64,000 nucleotides of DNA from Betaproteobacteria bacterium (GTDB taxonomy: Bacteria > Pseudomonadota > Gammaproteobacteria > Burkholderiales > Usitatibacteraceae). Positions 25,722 through 34,969 of the stretch are shown here, piece by piece (the stretch's first letter is position 1; each line of letters starts with the position of its first letter). The notes under the pieces were generated by a model, which searched no databases, had not been told where the DNA came from, and saw only the letters and a program-made list of their open reading frames with translations. The stretch spans positions 558,001 through 622,000 of the forward strand of contig JADJMI010000001.1 of assembly GCA_016709665.1 (NCBI GenBank), in the 5' to 3' direction. A program made the position numbers and the translations under genes.

Positions 25722-26135
25722 TTGCTGGTGAAGCTCGCCGCCGCGCTCCTGGTGGGCGTGCCCATCACCCTCATCCCGGCGTTCTTCCTGGCGTGGGGAT
25801 TCTTCGCCGGGATCGAGGGCCTCTTCGCGCCGCCGCAGGTGCGCGCGGTGGAGGCCGGGGCCCTGACGCTGATGTGGAGCCTGGCCGGCATCCTGGGCAT
25901 CCTCGGCTTCTGGGCCTGGATCTTCCTCGCCCGCAATGCCCGGCAGAAGGTGCGCAACCTGATCGCGGTGACGCTCGCGACCGGACTCGCCTCGCTGCTG
26001 TCCGCGGGCCTTCACGGCCAAGGCACGGAAGGCATCCTCTTCCTCGCCGGCGGCCTCGTCGCCCTCGGCTTGCCGATGCTGCTCCTGCTGAATCCCCGCC
26101 TGTCCTGGAACCCCGATCGACCGGACCTCCCATGA
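25722..26135 (+). CDS. Four-helix membrane protein, 5' end possibly damaged
   Basis: A readable frame of 137 residues from TTG 25722 (or GTG 25728) with four hydrophobic helices: VKLAAALLVGVPITLIPAFF, LTLMWSLAGILGILGFWAWI, LIAVTLATGLASLLSAGL and LFLAGGLVALGLPMLLLL. I do not recognise the family. There is no ribosome-binding site and the frame begins 16 bp after the poly-G tract, so the real start may lie in lost sequence. Its stop overlaps the next gene by four bases (ATGA at 26132-26135), so the pair is coupled. Confidence 0.6.
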   Translation: MLVKLAAALLVGVPITLIPAFFLAWGFFAGIEGLFAPPQVRAVEAGALTLMWSLAGILGILGFWAWIFLARNARQKVRNLIAVTLATGLASLLSAGLHGQGTEGILFLAGGLVALGLPMLLLLNPRLSWNPDRPDLP

Positions 26136-26662
26136 AGACATTCCTCGCCACCCTGATGCTGTGCTTCGCACCCCTCGCCCCGGCGTCCAGCCCGATGGCC
26201 GTGCGCGTGCTCGACTGGATGCTCCCCGTGCCCGCGAACTGGACGCCGCAGGTGCCCTCGAGCGACATGAGGCTCGCCCAGTTCACCATCCGCAGCGAAG
26301 GCGGCAATGCCGACGCCGCGGTCTTCTACTTCGGCCAGGGCAGCGGCGGATCGGTGGAAGAGAACACGAAGCGGTGGGCTTCCCAGTTCCTGGACGCGGC
26401 CGGCAAGCCCGCGACGCCGAAGCTGGAAAAGGGCGCCTCCGGCGGCATGCCCGTCACCTGGGTCGCGCTCGACGGCCGGTACGCGCGCGGCGTCGGCTCC
26501 GGGCCCCAGGGCGAATCGAAGGCGAAGCAATCCCTTCGCGTCGCGGTGATCGAGACCGATCGCGGCAACCTCTTCTTCCAGCTCTGGGGCGACGAGGCGG
26601 CCATCGCGAAGCAGTACCCCCTGATGAAGATGATCGTCGGCCAGATGAAGCGCGGGCCCTGA
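26132..26662 (+). CDS. Secreted hypothetical protein
   Basis: A 176-residue protein with signal peptide MKTFLATLMLCFAPLAPASS and a compact soluble domain (RLAQFTIRSEGGNADAAVFY, FGQGSGGSVEENTKRWASQF) ending near VIETDRGNLFFQLWGDE. The pattern of a small beta/alpha domain with a gluzincin-free core is reminiscent of PsbP-like or lipoprotein-type folds, but I cannot assign it. It is translationally coupled to the membrane protein upstream and 2 bp from the pirin downstream. Confidence 0.8.
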   Translation: MKTFLATLMLCFAPLAPASSPMAVRVLDWMLPVPANWTPQVPSSDMRLAQFTIRSEGGNADAAVFYFGQGSGGSVEENTKRWASQFLDAAGKPATPKLEKGASGGMPVTWVALDGRYARGVGSGPQGESKAKQSLRVAVIETDRGNLFFQLWGDEAAIAKQYPLMKMIVGQMKRGP

Positions 26663-26664
26663 CC

Positions 26665-27844
26665 ATGGCGAGCCCCTTCGTTCGCCTCGCCCCGCTCGGC
26701 CCGCCCCCTTGGGAAACGCCGAACCCGTTTCTCTTCTGCGTCCACCACCTCGACTTCTATCCGAAGGGCGACGGCCGCCTCGGCCCCGCCGCCTCGCTCG
26801 CCGGCCGAACCATCGGCCAGGATTTCGCGGGCAAGGACGGATGGAGCCTGTACCACGGGGCGACGGTGCCGGGCTTTCCTCAGCATCCGCACCGCGGCTT
26901 CGAGACGGTGACGGTGGTGCGCCGCGGCCTCGTCGACCATTCCGATTCACTCGGCGCGCAGGCGCGCTACGGGGAAGGCGACGTGCAGTGGCTCACGGCG
27001 GGCGCCGGCATCCAGCACGCGGAGATGTTTCCGCTGGTGCACGAGGACCGCGAGAACACGCTCGAGCTCTTCCAGATCTGGCTCAACCTGCCGGCCGCGG
27101 ACAAGATGGCGCCCCCGTATTTCGCGATGTTCTGGGCCGACACGGTGCCGCTCGCGCGACCCGCGGCCGGCGTCGAGGTCACGGTCGTCGCCGGCGCGCT
27201 GGGCGACGTGCGCCCTCCCGCACCGCCGCCGCACTCGTACGCCTCGCGGCCGGAAAGCGACGTCGCCATCTGGACGATCCGGATGGAGGCCGGCGCCACG
27301 TGGACGATGCCGCCGGCCGCGCGGCTCGAACCGCTTCCTGTACTTCTTCGCCGGAAGGAACCTGCGGATCGCGGGCGAGGCGATCGCCCGGCCGACGCTC
27401 GTCGTCGCGGATCCCGAAGCGCCCCTCCTCCTGGAGGCCGCGGATGCGCCGGTCGAACTCCTCGTGCTCCAGGGCAAGCCCCTCGCCGAGCCCGTCGCGC
27501 AGTACGGGCCGTTCGTCATGAACACGCGCGCGGAACTGCAGCAGGCATTCGCGGACTACCAGCGGACGCAGTTCGGCGGGTGGCCCTGGGGCGATCCGGC
27601 CCCGGTGAACGGTTCGCAGGGGCGGTTCGCCCGCCGGCCGGACGGGGCCGTGGAGCGGCCCCAGGCGCCGGCGCCCGGCGGGCGAGGGCCCCAAAGCGCC
27701 CTCGCCGGCGCTCGCCGGCATGCTCTCGTCCCGGCCATCGCGATGCAGTTCACGCCGGAACGATACTCGAGGCCGGCCCCCCGCAATCGATCCCCGGTCG
27801 CCATGCCGCCTTCTACCGCGACACGTCCCTGCCGCCCGGCGTAA
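26665..27844 (+). CDS. Third pirin family protein, split by an apparent frameshift
   Basis: ATG 26665 begins MASPFVRLAPLGPPPWETPN; the first cupin has PGFPQHPHRGFETVTVVRRG and GAGIQHAEMFP, the metal ligands of pirins. Near 27321-27329 the frame breaks, and the family C-terminus continues one base over as NRFLYFFAGRNLRIAGEAIA to GPFVMNTRAELQQAFADYQR, the end typical of pirins. Loss of a single base explains it. The second frame has no stop until 27844, giving an unnatural Pro/Ala-rich tail that overlaps the next gene, so a further error near the 3' end is likely. Expected length is about 325 residues. Confidence 0.8.
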
Positions 27845-28303
27845 TCGACCTCTACGAGGCCGGCATCCTCTTCCGGGACCCCACGCTCTGCGACGCCACC
27901 TACAAGTTCGGCGGCTTCGCCGCGCCGCACCGGTACCTGATCATTTCCGCCGACGCCACCTGTCTCGACCGCGTCGCCCCGGGACCCGAGTGGGGGCTGT
28001 GCGTGTGGTTGCCCGGGCGCATCTTCAAGGTGATCGGCGTTCACCGCGGGGAAGAGCACTCGCAGACGACCCTGCTCGAGATACCGGAAAGCGATGCGCG
28101 AATCGTTCACCACCGCGCGGCGCTCGGCGATGGAAGAGCACTTCGCCGCGCAAGCCGCCGGGCAGTTCGACGCGGCCCACGAGGCTCCGGTGCTGCCGGT
28201 GCACGCGAACCGCGCCTGGCTGGACCGGCTCACCTACCCGCTGGGCGTGAACGACCGGGGCCGGTTCTTCGAGGCCTGGCGGCATCGCGTCGCGATCGAA
28301 TGA
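27743..28303 (+). CDS. Hypothetical protein broken by frameshifts
   Basis: Pieces of one gene lie in two frames: MQFTPE from ATG 27743, then from about 27760 TILEAGPPQSIPGRHAAFYR and FRDPTLCDATYKFGGFAAPH through LLEIPES near 28090, then back in the first frame MRESFTTARRSAMEEHFAAQ to FFEAWRHRVAIE and TGA 28303. The pieces are continuous in sense and give about 186 residues, with no signal peptide or membrane helix. I do not recognise the family. Two single-base errors, at about 27752-27780 and 28086-28092, would repair it. The stop overlaps the next gene by four bases. Confidence 0.55.
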
Positions 28304-29227
28304 CGATCGGCCTCGTGCTCATGGGCGCGCTCGCGCTCGCGGCGCTGGACCTACCGGCGCTCTGGGACTTTTCCCAGCCGGCCGCCAGCGAGCGGCGTTT
28401 CCGCCAGGCGCTCGCCACGGCAACCGGCGACGACGCGCTCGTGCTCCGGACGCAGATCGCCCGCACCCACGGCATGCGCGGGGACTTCGACGAGGCCCGG
28501 TCCCTCCTCGCGCAAGTCGAGGCCGAAGCTGAAGGACGCCGGCCCCGAACCGAGAATCCGCTACGAACTGGAGATGGGCCGCACGTTCGCCTCGGCCACC
28601 CACCCGCCCGCGTCGCGGACGCCGGAAGCAAACGCGCGCGCGCGAAGGCATTTCGAGGCCGCCCTCGCCCTCGCTCGCCCGTCGAAGAAGGACGGACTCG
28701 CCATCGACGCCATCCACATGATGGCCTTCATCGACACGGCTCCCGCGGACCAGGAAAGGTGGGCGCGCGAGGCCCTCGCCGTCGTCGAAGCGTCCGACCA
28801 GCCTGCCGCGACGCGCTGGGAAGCCTCGATCCGCAACAACCTCGGGTACGCGCTTCACCAGCAGGGTCGCTACGCGGAGGCGCTCATGCAGTTCCGCGAG
28901 GCGCTCGCGATCCGCGAACGCGGCACCAATGCGACCGCCACGCGCACCGCCCGCTGGATGGTGGCGTGGACCCTGCGCGCCCTGGGCCGCACGGACGAGG
29001 CGCTCGGGATCCAGCTTCGCCTCGAACGCGAAAGCGACGCGGCCGGCGAGCCCGACCCCCACGTCTTCGACGAACTGGCGCTCCTCTACCGGACGAAGGG
29101 CGACGAGGAAAGGGCAACGCACTACGCGGACCGTAAGCGGAGCCCGGGCGGGCCGCCCCGCCGGGCCGACGTCGCGGGGGGCTGGATCGTGCCCGGAGCG
29201 TTGTGCGCGAATGCGGAAATTCCGTAG
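28300..29227 (+). CDS. TPR-like membrane-anchored protein with a frameshift
   Basis: ATG 28300 (overlapping the previous TGA) begins with a membrane anchor MTIGLVLMGALALAALDLPA and continues with helical repeats (ERRFRQALATATGDDALVLR, FDEARSLLAQVEAE). Near 28523 one extra C appears to shift the frame; the sequence resumes as KLKDAGPEPRIRYELEMGRT and carries on through TPR-like helices (NLGYALHQQGRYAEALMQFR, TLRALGRTDEALGIQLRLE) to a stop at 29227. Total about 308 residues. Function unknown; such proteins usually scaffold complexes. Confidence 0.65.
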
Positions 29228-29241
29228 GATGGCGCAAGCCG

Positions 29242-29625
29242 ATGAACGCCGACCGCCATCGCCGCATGAGGACCCTGGTCTTCGGTACGCTCAGCACCGT
29301 CGTCGGGGCCGCGACGGCCATCGGCGCCGTGCTGCTCGCCCTGCGCCTGCGCGACGGCGAAGGGATCGACCTGCTCGCCCATCCGCGCTTCGCCTTCACC
29401 GCCTGGATCTTTCCGGCCTACGCCGCGGTGCTGCTCGCCATCGGCTATTCGTTGCTCCGGCACGGCCGCCTCGCCCGCGGGCACCTGGCCGCCGTCGGCA
29501 CCGTGATCGTCGCCACCACGGCCTCGGAACTGATCGTGGGCGACGCCTTCCGCGCCGTCGCGCACCTGGTGCTCGGCGCCATCGTGGTGTGGCAGCTTCG
29601 CGACTTCCTGCCGGGTCGCGAGTAG
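29242..29625 (+). CDS. Small membrane protein, unknown function
   Basis: A 127-residue protein from ATG 29242 with four hydrophobic segments (LVFGTLSTVVGAATAIGAVL, FTAWIFPAYAAVLLAIGYSL, LAAVGTVIVATTASELIV, AVAHLVLGAIVVWQLRDFL). A further ATG at 29266 could be the start. I do not recognise the family. It ends 18 bp before a GNAT gene on the same strand. Confidence 0.75.
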   Translation: MNADRHRRMRTLVFGTLSTVVGAATAIGAVLLALRLRDGEGIDLLAHPRFAFTAWIFPAYAAVLLAIGYSLLRHGRLARGHLAAVGTVIVATTASELIVGDAFRAVAHLVLGAIVVWQLRDFLPGRE

Positions 29626-29643
29626 CCCGCTAGAATCCCGGGC

Positions 29644-30264
29644 ATGCCGACCCTCGCCATCCGCCCCCTCACGCCCGAGCGCTGGCCGGACCTCGAGGCC
29701 GTCTTCATGGCGCGGGGCTGCTCGGTCGCGCGGGGCTGCTGGTGCATGTTCTACCGGGAGACGGGCGCATTCATCCTGCCCGGCGGCAAGCAGCCCGTGC
29801 AGGCGCGCAAGCAGTCGCTTCGCGACCTCGTGACGCGGGGCCCGGCGCCCGGCCTCATCGCCTACCTCGGAAAGAGGCCCGTCGGCTGGGTGACGCTCGG
29901 GCCGCGCGAAGATTTCAGGCGGCTGGCGAGATCGCGCGCCATGAAGGCCGTGGACGACAAGCCCGTCTGGTCCATCGTCTGCTTCGTGGTGCCCTCGGAA
30001 TTCCGCGGCCAGGGTGTCGCGACGGCCTTGCTCGAGGGCGCGGTGGCTTACGCGAAGAAGCAGGGCGCCACCCTCGTGGAGGCTTACCCGAAGGAACCCG
30101 AAGGCAAGGTGGCCGACGATTCGCTGTGGTTCGGCAAGAAGTCGATGTACGACAAGGCCGGCTTCGCCGAGGTGGCCCGGCACGTGCCCGACCGCCCGGT
30201 GATGAGAAAAGCCCTGCGCCAGTCGCCCGCGCGGAAGAAGGCCGCCGCCCGGCGTCCGCCATGA
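29644..30264 (+). CDS. GNAT family N-acetyltransferase
   Basis: A 206-residue acetyltransferase. The acetyl-CoA loop is SEFRGQGVATALLEGAVAYA (R-x-x-G-x-G/A pattern), after the beta4 strand VWSIVCFVVP. Before it is a GCWCMFYRE segment with two close cysteines, seen in a subgroup of GNAT proteins of unknown substrate. The C-terminus is basic (ARKKAAARRPP). Its stop overlaps the ATG of the next gene by four bases. Confidence 0.9.
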   Translation: MPTLAIRPLTPERWPDLEAVFMARGCSVARGCWCMFYRETGAFILPGGKQPVQARKQSLRDLVTRGPAPGLIAYLGKRPVGWVTLGPREDFRRLARSRAMKAVDDKPVWSIVCFVVPSEFRGQGVATALLEGAVAYAKKQGATLVEAYPKEPEGKVADDSLWFGKKSMYDKAGFAEVARHVPDRPVMRKALRQSPARKKAAARRPP

Positions 30265-30881
30265 TCCGATCCCTCGCGACCCTCCTCGCGGCCGCCGCCA
30301 CGCTCGCGTCCGGCGCCGCGCCGGCCGCCGACTCGCTCGCCGGCATGTGGTCCGCCACCACGCGCACGCGCGGCGGACTCGCCGCCCAGTGGGTCTTCGC
30401 GCCCAACGGCGTCGCCACGCGCACCTTCGGCGCCCTCGTCGACTACCGCTACGGCATCCAGGGCGCGCGCCTGAGCCTCACCGAGCTCGACGAGAACCAC
30501 GCGCCCACGAGCAAGGTCACCACGCAGGACTTCACGCTGCTGGGCGACACGCTCACCATGAACCCCACGAAGCCCGAAGGCCGGCAGCTCATGAAGCGCG
30601 TGGGCCAGCCCTTCCCGGGCACGCATCCCATCGTGGGCGAATGGTCCTTCAAGCACTACTCGGGCGGCATGGCGTACATGCGCTTCGGGAGGACGGGCCT
30701 CGTGCAGCTGGCCGTGCCCTTCGAATCGGCCGCGGGCACCTGGGCATCGGAAGGCGCGAAGCTCACGACGCAGCTGAAGGACCGCAAGCCCGTCTCGGGC
30801 CCGTGGCGGATCGAGAAGGGCTACCTGCATTTCCGGGAAGACGGCCAAAAGGACGGCCGCTACCGTCCGTTCGACTACTGA
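30261..30881 (+). CDS. Secreted hypothetical protein with beta-rich repeats
   Basis: A 206-residue protein with signal peptide MIRSLATLLAAAATLASGAA and cleavage after APAA. The mature protein has two similar halves of a lipocalin-like pattern: SLAGMWSATTRTRGGLAAQW with VATRTFGALVDYRYGIQG, then HPIVGEWSFKHYSGGMAYMR with LVQLAVPFESAAGTWASEG. The G-x-W opening in each half and alternating strands suggest a small-molecule binding or periplasmic quality domain; no specific family is recognised. Coupled to the upstream GNAT gene. Confidence 0.8.
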   Translation: MIRSLATLLAAAATLASGAAPAADSLAGMWSATTRTRGGLAAQWVFAPNGVATRTFGALVDYRYGIQGARLSLTELDENHAPTSKVTTQDFTLLGDTLTMNPTKPEGRQLMKRVGQPFPGTHPIVGEWSFKHYSGGMAYMRFGRTGLVQLAVPFESAAGTWASEGAKLTTQLKDRKPVSGPWRIEKGYLHFREDGQKDGRYRPFDY

Positions 30882-30968
30882 TCGCGCGGAAGAGAAACCG
30901 TCACACGGGCGTCCGGCCGGCCCGCTACCATCGTTTCGCCCTCCCTCCCCGCCCGAAAGGATGACGAC

Positions 30969-31340
30969 ATGGCCCGCAACCCCGTCGGTTGGTTCGAGAT
31001 CTACGTGCAGGACATGGAACGCGCCACCGATTTCTACCAGAAGGTGCTCGGCGTGAAGCTCGACAAGCTGCCGGGCGTCGACCTCGAGATGAACGCCTTC
31101 CCGATGAACGCCGAGATGTACGGCGCCTCCGGCGCCCTCGTACGCATGGAGGGCATCCCCTCCGGCGGCAACAGCACGCTCGTCTATTTCTCGTGCGACG
31201 ACTGCGCGACGGAAGAAGCCCGCGTCGTGCCCGCCGGGGGCCGGATCATGCGCGAGCGCTTCTCCATCGGCCAGTACGGCTTCTGCGCGCTCGCCTTCGA
31301 CACCGAGGGAAATCTCTTCGGCCTGCATTCGATGAAGTGA
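30969..31340 (+). CDS. VOC family protein (glyoxalase-like)
   Basis: A 123-residue single vicinal-oxygen-chelate domain pair: GWFEIYVQDMERATDFYQKV opens the first beta-alpha-beta unit and FGFCALAFDTEGNLFGLHS closes the second (family pattern of D-x-E-G-N). VOC proteins bind a divalent metal and act as lyases, dioxygenases or resistance proteins; the metal ligands cannot be fixed by eye. The stop overlaps the GTG start of the next GNAT gene as GTGA (31337-31340), so the pair is coupled. Confidence 0.9.
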   Translation: MARNPVGWFEIYVQDMERATDFYQKVLGVKLDKLPGVDLEMNAFPMNAEMYGASGALVRMEGIPSGGNSTLVYFSCDDCATEEARVVPAGGRIMRERFSIGQYGFCALAFDTEGNLFGLHSMK

Positions 31341-31906
31341 ATCCCGCCCCGACGATCGCACTGCGCGAGGCCACGGCCGCCGATGCGGCGGCCCTTGCCG
31401 GACTGCACGCGCAGAGCTGGCGCGGCTTCTATCGCGGGATGATGAGCGACGCGTACCTCGACGGCGACATCGGCGCCGAGCGGGCCGCGTTCTGGGCGAA
31501 CGCCCTCGCTTCGCCGCCGCCGGGGCAGGCCGTGATCGTGGCGGAGTCGGACGGCGCGCTCGCCGGTTTCGTGCACCTGCACGCCGATCACGACCCGACC
31601 TGGGGCAGCTACGTCCACGCGCTGCACGTGGCCGCCGCTTTCCAGGGCCGCGGCATCGGCGCGCGGCTGATGGATGCGGTGGGCGAATGGTGCGAGCGCC
31701 ACGGGACACGCGGCGGCGTCTGGCTGTGGGTGCTGGAACCCAACGCGCCCGCGCGCGCCTTCTACGAGCGCATCGGCGCGCGCAACGCGGAGCGCGACGT
31801 GTGGGAGGCCCCCGACGGCGGCCGCGTGCCGAAGTTCCGGTACGCCTGGCCGAGCCCGCAGGCCCTGCGCGCGGGGGCCGGACAGGCGACGGGAACGCCG
31901 ACGTGA
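31337..31906 (+). CDS. GNAT family N-acetyltransferase
   Basis: A 189-residue acetyltransferase beginning at GTG 31337. The acetyl-CoA loop AAFQGRGIGARLMDAVGEWC is a textbook R/Q-x-x-G-x-G/A motif after the strand SYVHALHVA, and NAPARAFYERIGAR is the usual C-terminal helix. Substrate unknown. It overlaps the VOC gene upstream and the proposed GTG start of the esterase-like gene downstream (31903), all in one direction. Confidence 0.92.
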   Translation: MNPAPTIALREATAADAAALAGLHAQSWRGFYRGMMSDAYLDGDIGAERAAFWANALASPPPGQAVIVAESDGALAGFVHLHADHDPTWGSYVHALHVAAAFQGRGIGARLMDAVGEWCERHGTRGGVWLWVLEPNAPARAFYERIGARNAERDVWEAPDGGRVPKFRYAWPSPQALRAGAGQATGTPT

Positions 31907-32849
31907 CCGGGCCCGCGAGCCGGGTCGCCTCGCCATCGCCCTGGCCGGGGCGGCGACGCTCGCGGTTGCCGCCGACCGCGAGCACTCGATCGAATCGGGC
32001 GAGGCTGCCCGGCACTACCGCGTCCACATTCCCGCAGGCGCCGACGGTGCCACGCTGCCCGTCGTCGTGATGCTCCACGGCGGCGGCGGCACCGGCAAGG
32101 CGGCAGCCTGGGAAACGGGCTGGAACGACAAGGCCGACCGCGAACGCTTTCTCGCGGTGTACCCCGATGCGCTCGCGCCGGACCGCAGGCGCGAGAGCCA
32201 CTTCAGCCGCAACCCGCAGCTCTGGAACGACGGCTCGGAGCGCTTCTACCCGGGGCAGGCGGCGCCGGACGACGTGGCCTTTCTCGACACCCTGCTGGAC
32301 GACCTCGCCGCCCGTTACGCCGTGGATTCGCGGCGCGTCTATGTCGCCGGGTTCTCCAACGGCGCCTCGATGGCCTTTCTCTGGGGCGCGCGATCGGCGA
32401 AGCGAATCGCCGCCATCGCTCCCGTGGCCGGGGCGGCCTGGCAGGAGCCCGGCGTCCTCGATCGGCCCGTGCCCATGCTCTACATCACGGGCGATGCCGA
32501 CCCGCTCAACCTCATCGGCGGCGGCGTGCCCCGGCTCGCGAGCGGTCAATCGGACAAGGTCCGCGCAAAGCCCAAGCCCCCGGTGCGCGAGACGATCGCC
32601 AAATGGGTCCGCGCGAACGGCTGCGAAGCCTCGAGGCCGCACGTGTCGGAAGCGAACGGGGTTCGCACCGAATCCTGGGGCCCGTGCAAGGACGATTCGG
32701 AAGTGGCATTCGTGAAGGTGGCGGGCCTGGGCCACACGTGGGCGGGCGGCAGGAGCCTGCTGCCCGAGTCGATGGTGGGCCCGCGGACGGACCGGCTCCT
32801 GGCGACCGACGTCATCTGGGATTTTTTCTCGCGACACGCGTTGAAGTGA
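31903..32849 (+). CDS. PHB depolymerase/LpqC-type secreted esterase, 5' frameshift
   Basis: The clear frame encodes RLAIALAGAATLAVAADREH, which looks like the hydrophobic core and cleavage site of a signal peptide, followed by an alpha/beta hydrolase of the LpqC/poly(3-hydroxybutyrate) depolymerase-like group: oxyanion region VVVMLHGGGGTGKAAAWE, nucleophile AGFSNGASMAFLWGAR, Asp in YITGDADPLNL and His in VAGLGHTWAGGRS. No in-frame start exists before it; a GTG at 31903 that overlaps the previous stop (GTGA) is in another frame, and one missing base around 31912-31925 would connect them. About 314 residues. Probable ester hydrolase in the periplasm or medium. Confidence 0.82.
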
Positions 32850-32932
32850 TCCCGTCTCCCGGCGGCGGCGAGCCGTGTCCGGTGAAAGTTGCTAGCATCG
32901 GGTGTCCCCCGCCTCGCTTGCCGCCACGCGCC

Positions 32933-33607
32933 ATGTCGCCGATCCGCCTGCTCCCCCTCGCCGCCCTCATCCTGCTTGCCATCCTCGTCGCCGGTTGCGG
33001 CAAGTCGAAGAGCGCGGTGCAGCTGCCGGCCGAGCTGAAGGCCGTGCAATGCCCGCCGGGCCGGGCCGAGAGCGCGGCCGGCGCCTTCGCGGACGCCCGC
33101 GTCACCTTCCTGTGCATCCCGAAGGAACTCGCCGACAAGCCCCACCTGCTGCGCTGCGATCTCGAGAGCAGCCCCATGGTCTGCGAGGACGCCGGTTCGT
33201 TCGTGTTCTCGCGCTCGGAGGCGGGCAAGGTCGTTTCCGGCATCCCGCGCGACGGCGCCGACCTGCTGCGCAGCACGCGGCTCACGGTCAATTTCCGCAA
33301 GGACCCGCCGCGCCAGGCCACCTTCGAGGAAGCCGAGACCGACTGGAAGTTCCTCACGGACGAAGGCAAGCGCCACCTGGGCGCCGGTTTCACGCTGGTG
33401 AAAGGCACGCTCTGCGACCGGAACGCTTCCGTGCTCGACAGCGGCATCTGCAACCTCGAGGCGCAGACGGCATCCCTCTACTGGCACGTCGCCATCGAGA
33501 TCCGCCGCCCGCGCGGCGAGCGCATCGAGGAGAGCGAATACCGCGAGGCGCTGGCCTTCTGGCTCCCCTTCCTCGGCAAGCTCGTCGTCGATCCCGCCCC
33601 CAAGTAA
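32933..33607 (+). CDS. Lipoprotein of unknown function
   Basis: A 224-residue protein starting MSPIRLLPLAALILLAILVA with lipobox VAGC at about residue 22, so it should be lipid-anchored. The mature part has several Cys residues (VQCPPG, FLCIPK, LRCDLE, MVCEDA, LCDRN, GICNLE), perhaps three disulfides. I do not recognise the family. It is upstream of a secreted amidohydrolase gene by 14 bp; AAGGA just after its stop is the ribosome site of that gene. Confidence 0.8.
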   Translation: MSPIRLLPLAALILLAILVAGCGKSKSAVQLPAELKAVQCPPGRAESAAGAFADARVTFLCIPKELADKPHLLRCDLESSPMVCEDAGSFVFSRSEAGKVVSGIPRDGADLLRSTRLTVNFRKDPPRQATFEEAETDWKFLTDEGKRHLGAGFTLVKGTLCDRNASVLDSGICNLEAQTASLYWHVAIEIRRPRGERIEESEYREALAFWLPFLGKLVVDPAPK

Positions 33608-33621
33608 GGAGCATCCCCCCC

Positions 33622-34968
33622 TTGAAGAAGATCCTCGCCTTCGCCGCCACCCTCGGATTCGCCCTGGCGGCGAACGCCCTCTCGCCGGTCGTGACGCTTC
33701 CCGGCCGCGTCACGATCTTCGAGAACGTGCGCATCTTCGACGGCAAGTCGGCGCAGCTATCGCCGCCGCGCCACGTGCTCGTCGTGGACAACCGCATCCG
33801 CGGCATTTCCGCGACGCCGCTCGCCCCGTCCACCGAGTCGCCCCCGATCCGGATCGCCGGCGGCGGGCGCACGCTCATGCCCGGCCTCATCGACGCGCAC
33901 ACGCACGTCATGTTCGCCACCGTGCCGCAGCTCGCCGTGCTGACGGCCGAGATCGGCTACGTGCACGTCGCCGCCGCACGCGGCGCCGAGGACACCCTGA
34001 TGCGCGGCTTCACGAGCGTGCGCGACCTGGGCGGCCCGTCGCTGGGCCTGAAGCGCGCCATCGACCAGGGCCTCGTGAAGGGGCCGCGCATCTGGTCCTC
34101 GGGCGCCTTCGTCTCGCAAAGCGGCGGCCATGGCGACTTCCGCCTGCCCACGGACCTGCCCGCCCGCCCCGACGACTTCAGCTACAGCGAACGCGTGGGC
34201 GCGGTGGCGATCGCGGACAGCGCCGACCTCGTGCGAAAGCGCGTGCGCGAGCAGCTGGCCCTGGGCGCTTCCCAGATCAAGCTCATGGCCGGAGGGGGCG
34301 TCGCCTCGTTCTTCGACCCGCTCGATGTCACCCAGTACACCGTCGAGGAGCTGCGCGCGGCCGTGGAGGCCGCGGAGAACTGGGGCACCTACGTCACGGT
34401 GCACGCGTACACGCCGCGCGCCGTGCGCCAGGCCCTCGAGGCGGGCGTGAAGTGCATCGACCACGGCCAGCTTCTCGACGAGGCCACGGTGAAGCTCATG
34501 GCCGAGAAGGGCGTGTGGTGGAGCCTGCAGCCCTTCCTCGACGATCGCCCCTCGCCCTATCCCGAGGGCTCGCCCAACCGCGTGAAGCAGCTCGAGATGT
34601 TCAAAGGCACCGACAACGCGTACGCCCTCGCGAAGAAGTACAAGGTGAAGACGGCCTGGGGCACCGACACGCTCTTCGATTCGTCCGTGGCGGCCCTCCA
34701 GGGCCAGATCCTCGCCAAGATGGTCCGCTGGTACACGCCGGCGGAAGTGCTGCGCATGGCGACGGCGGATAATGGGGAACTGCTGGCGCTTTCCGGTCCG
34801 CGCGTGCCCTATCCCGGCAAGCTGGGCGTCGTGGAGGAAGGCGCGCTCGCGGACCTGCTGCTCGTCGACGGGGACCCGATCGCGAACCTCGGGCTCGTCG
34901 AGGATCCGGCGAAGAATTTCCTCGTCATCATGAAGGACGGCAAGGTGTACAAGAACACGGTGAAATGA
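33622..34968 (+). CDS. Amidohydrolase family protein, secreted
   Basis: A 448-residue metal-dependent hydrolase beginning at TTG 33622 (LKKILAFAATLGFALAANAL, a signal peptide), with ribosome-binding site AAGGA at 33606-33610. The TIM-barrel metal motif DAHTHVMF follows GGGRTLMPGLI; the carbamylated-lysine strand is SQIKLMAGGGV, then VTVHAYTPRAV and IDHGQLLDE supply two more His ligands and AWGTDTLFD the Asp. The arrangement fits imidazolonepropionase/Xaa-Pro dipeptidase-like subgroup members annotated as amidohydrolases acting on acyl-amino acid or dipeptide bonds. It is followed 1 bp later by a VOC gene. Confidence 0.9.
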   Translation: MKKILAFAATLGFALAANALSPVVTLPGRVTIFENVRIFDGKSAQLSPPRHVLVVDNRIRGISATPLAPSTESPPIRIAGGGRTLMPGLIDAHTHVMFATVPQLAVLTAEIGYVHVAAARGAEDTLMRGFTSVRDLGGPSLGLKRAIDQGLVKGPRIWSSGAFVSQSGGHGDFRLPTDLPARPDDFSYSERVGAVAIADSADLVRKRVREQLALGASQIKLMAGGGVASFFDPLDVTQYTVEELRAAVEAAENWGTYVTVHAYTPRAVRQALEAGVKCIDHGQLLDEATVKLMAEKGVWWSLQPFLDDRPSPYPEGSPNRVKQLEMFKGTDNAYALAKKYKVKTAWGTDTLFDSSVAALQGQILAKMVRWYTPAEVLRMATADNGELLALSGPRVPYPGKLGVVEEGALADLLLVDGDPIANLGLVEDPAKNFLVIMKDGKVYKNTVK

Positions 34969-34969
34969 C

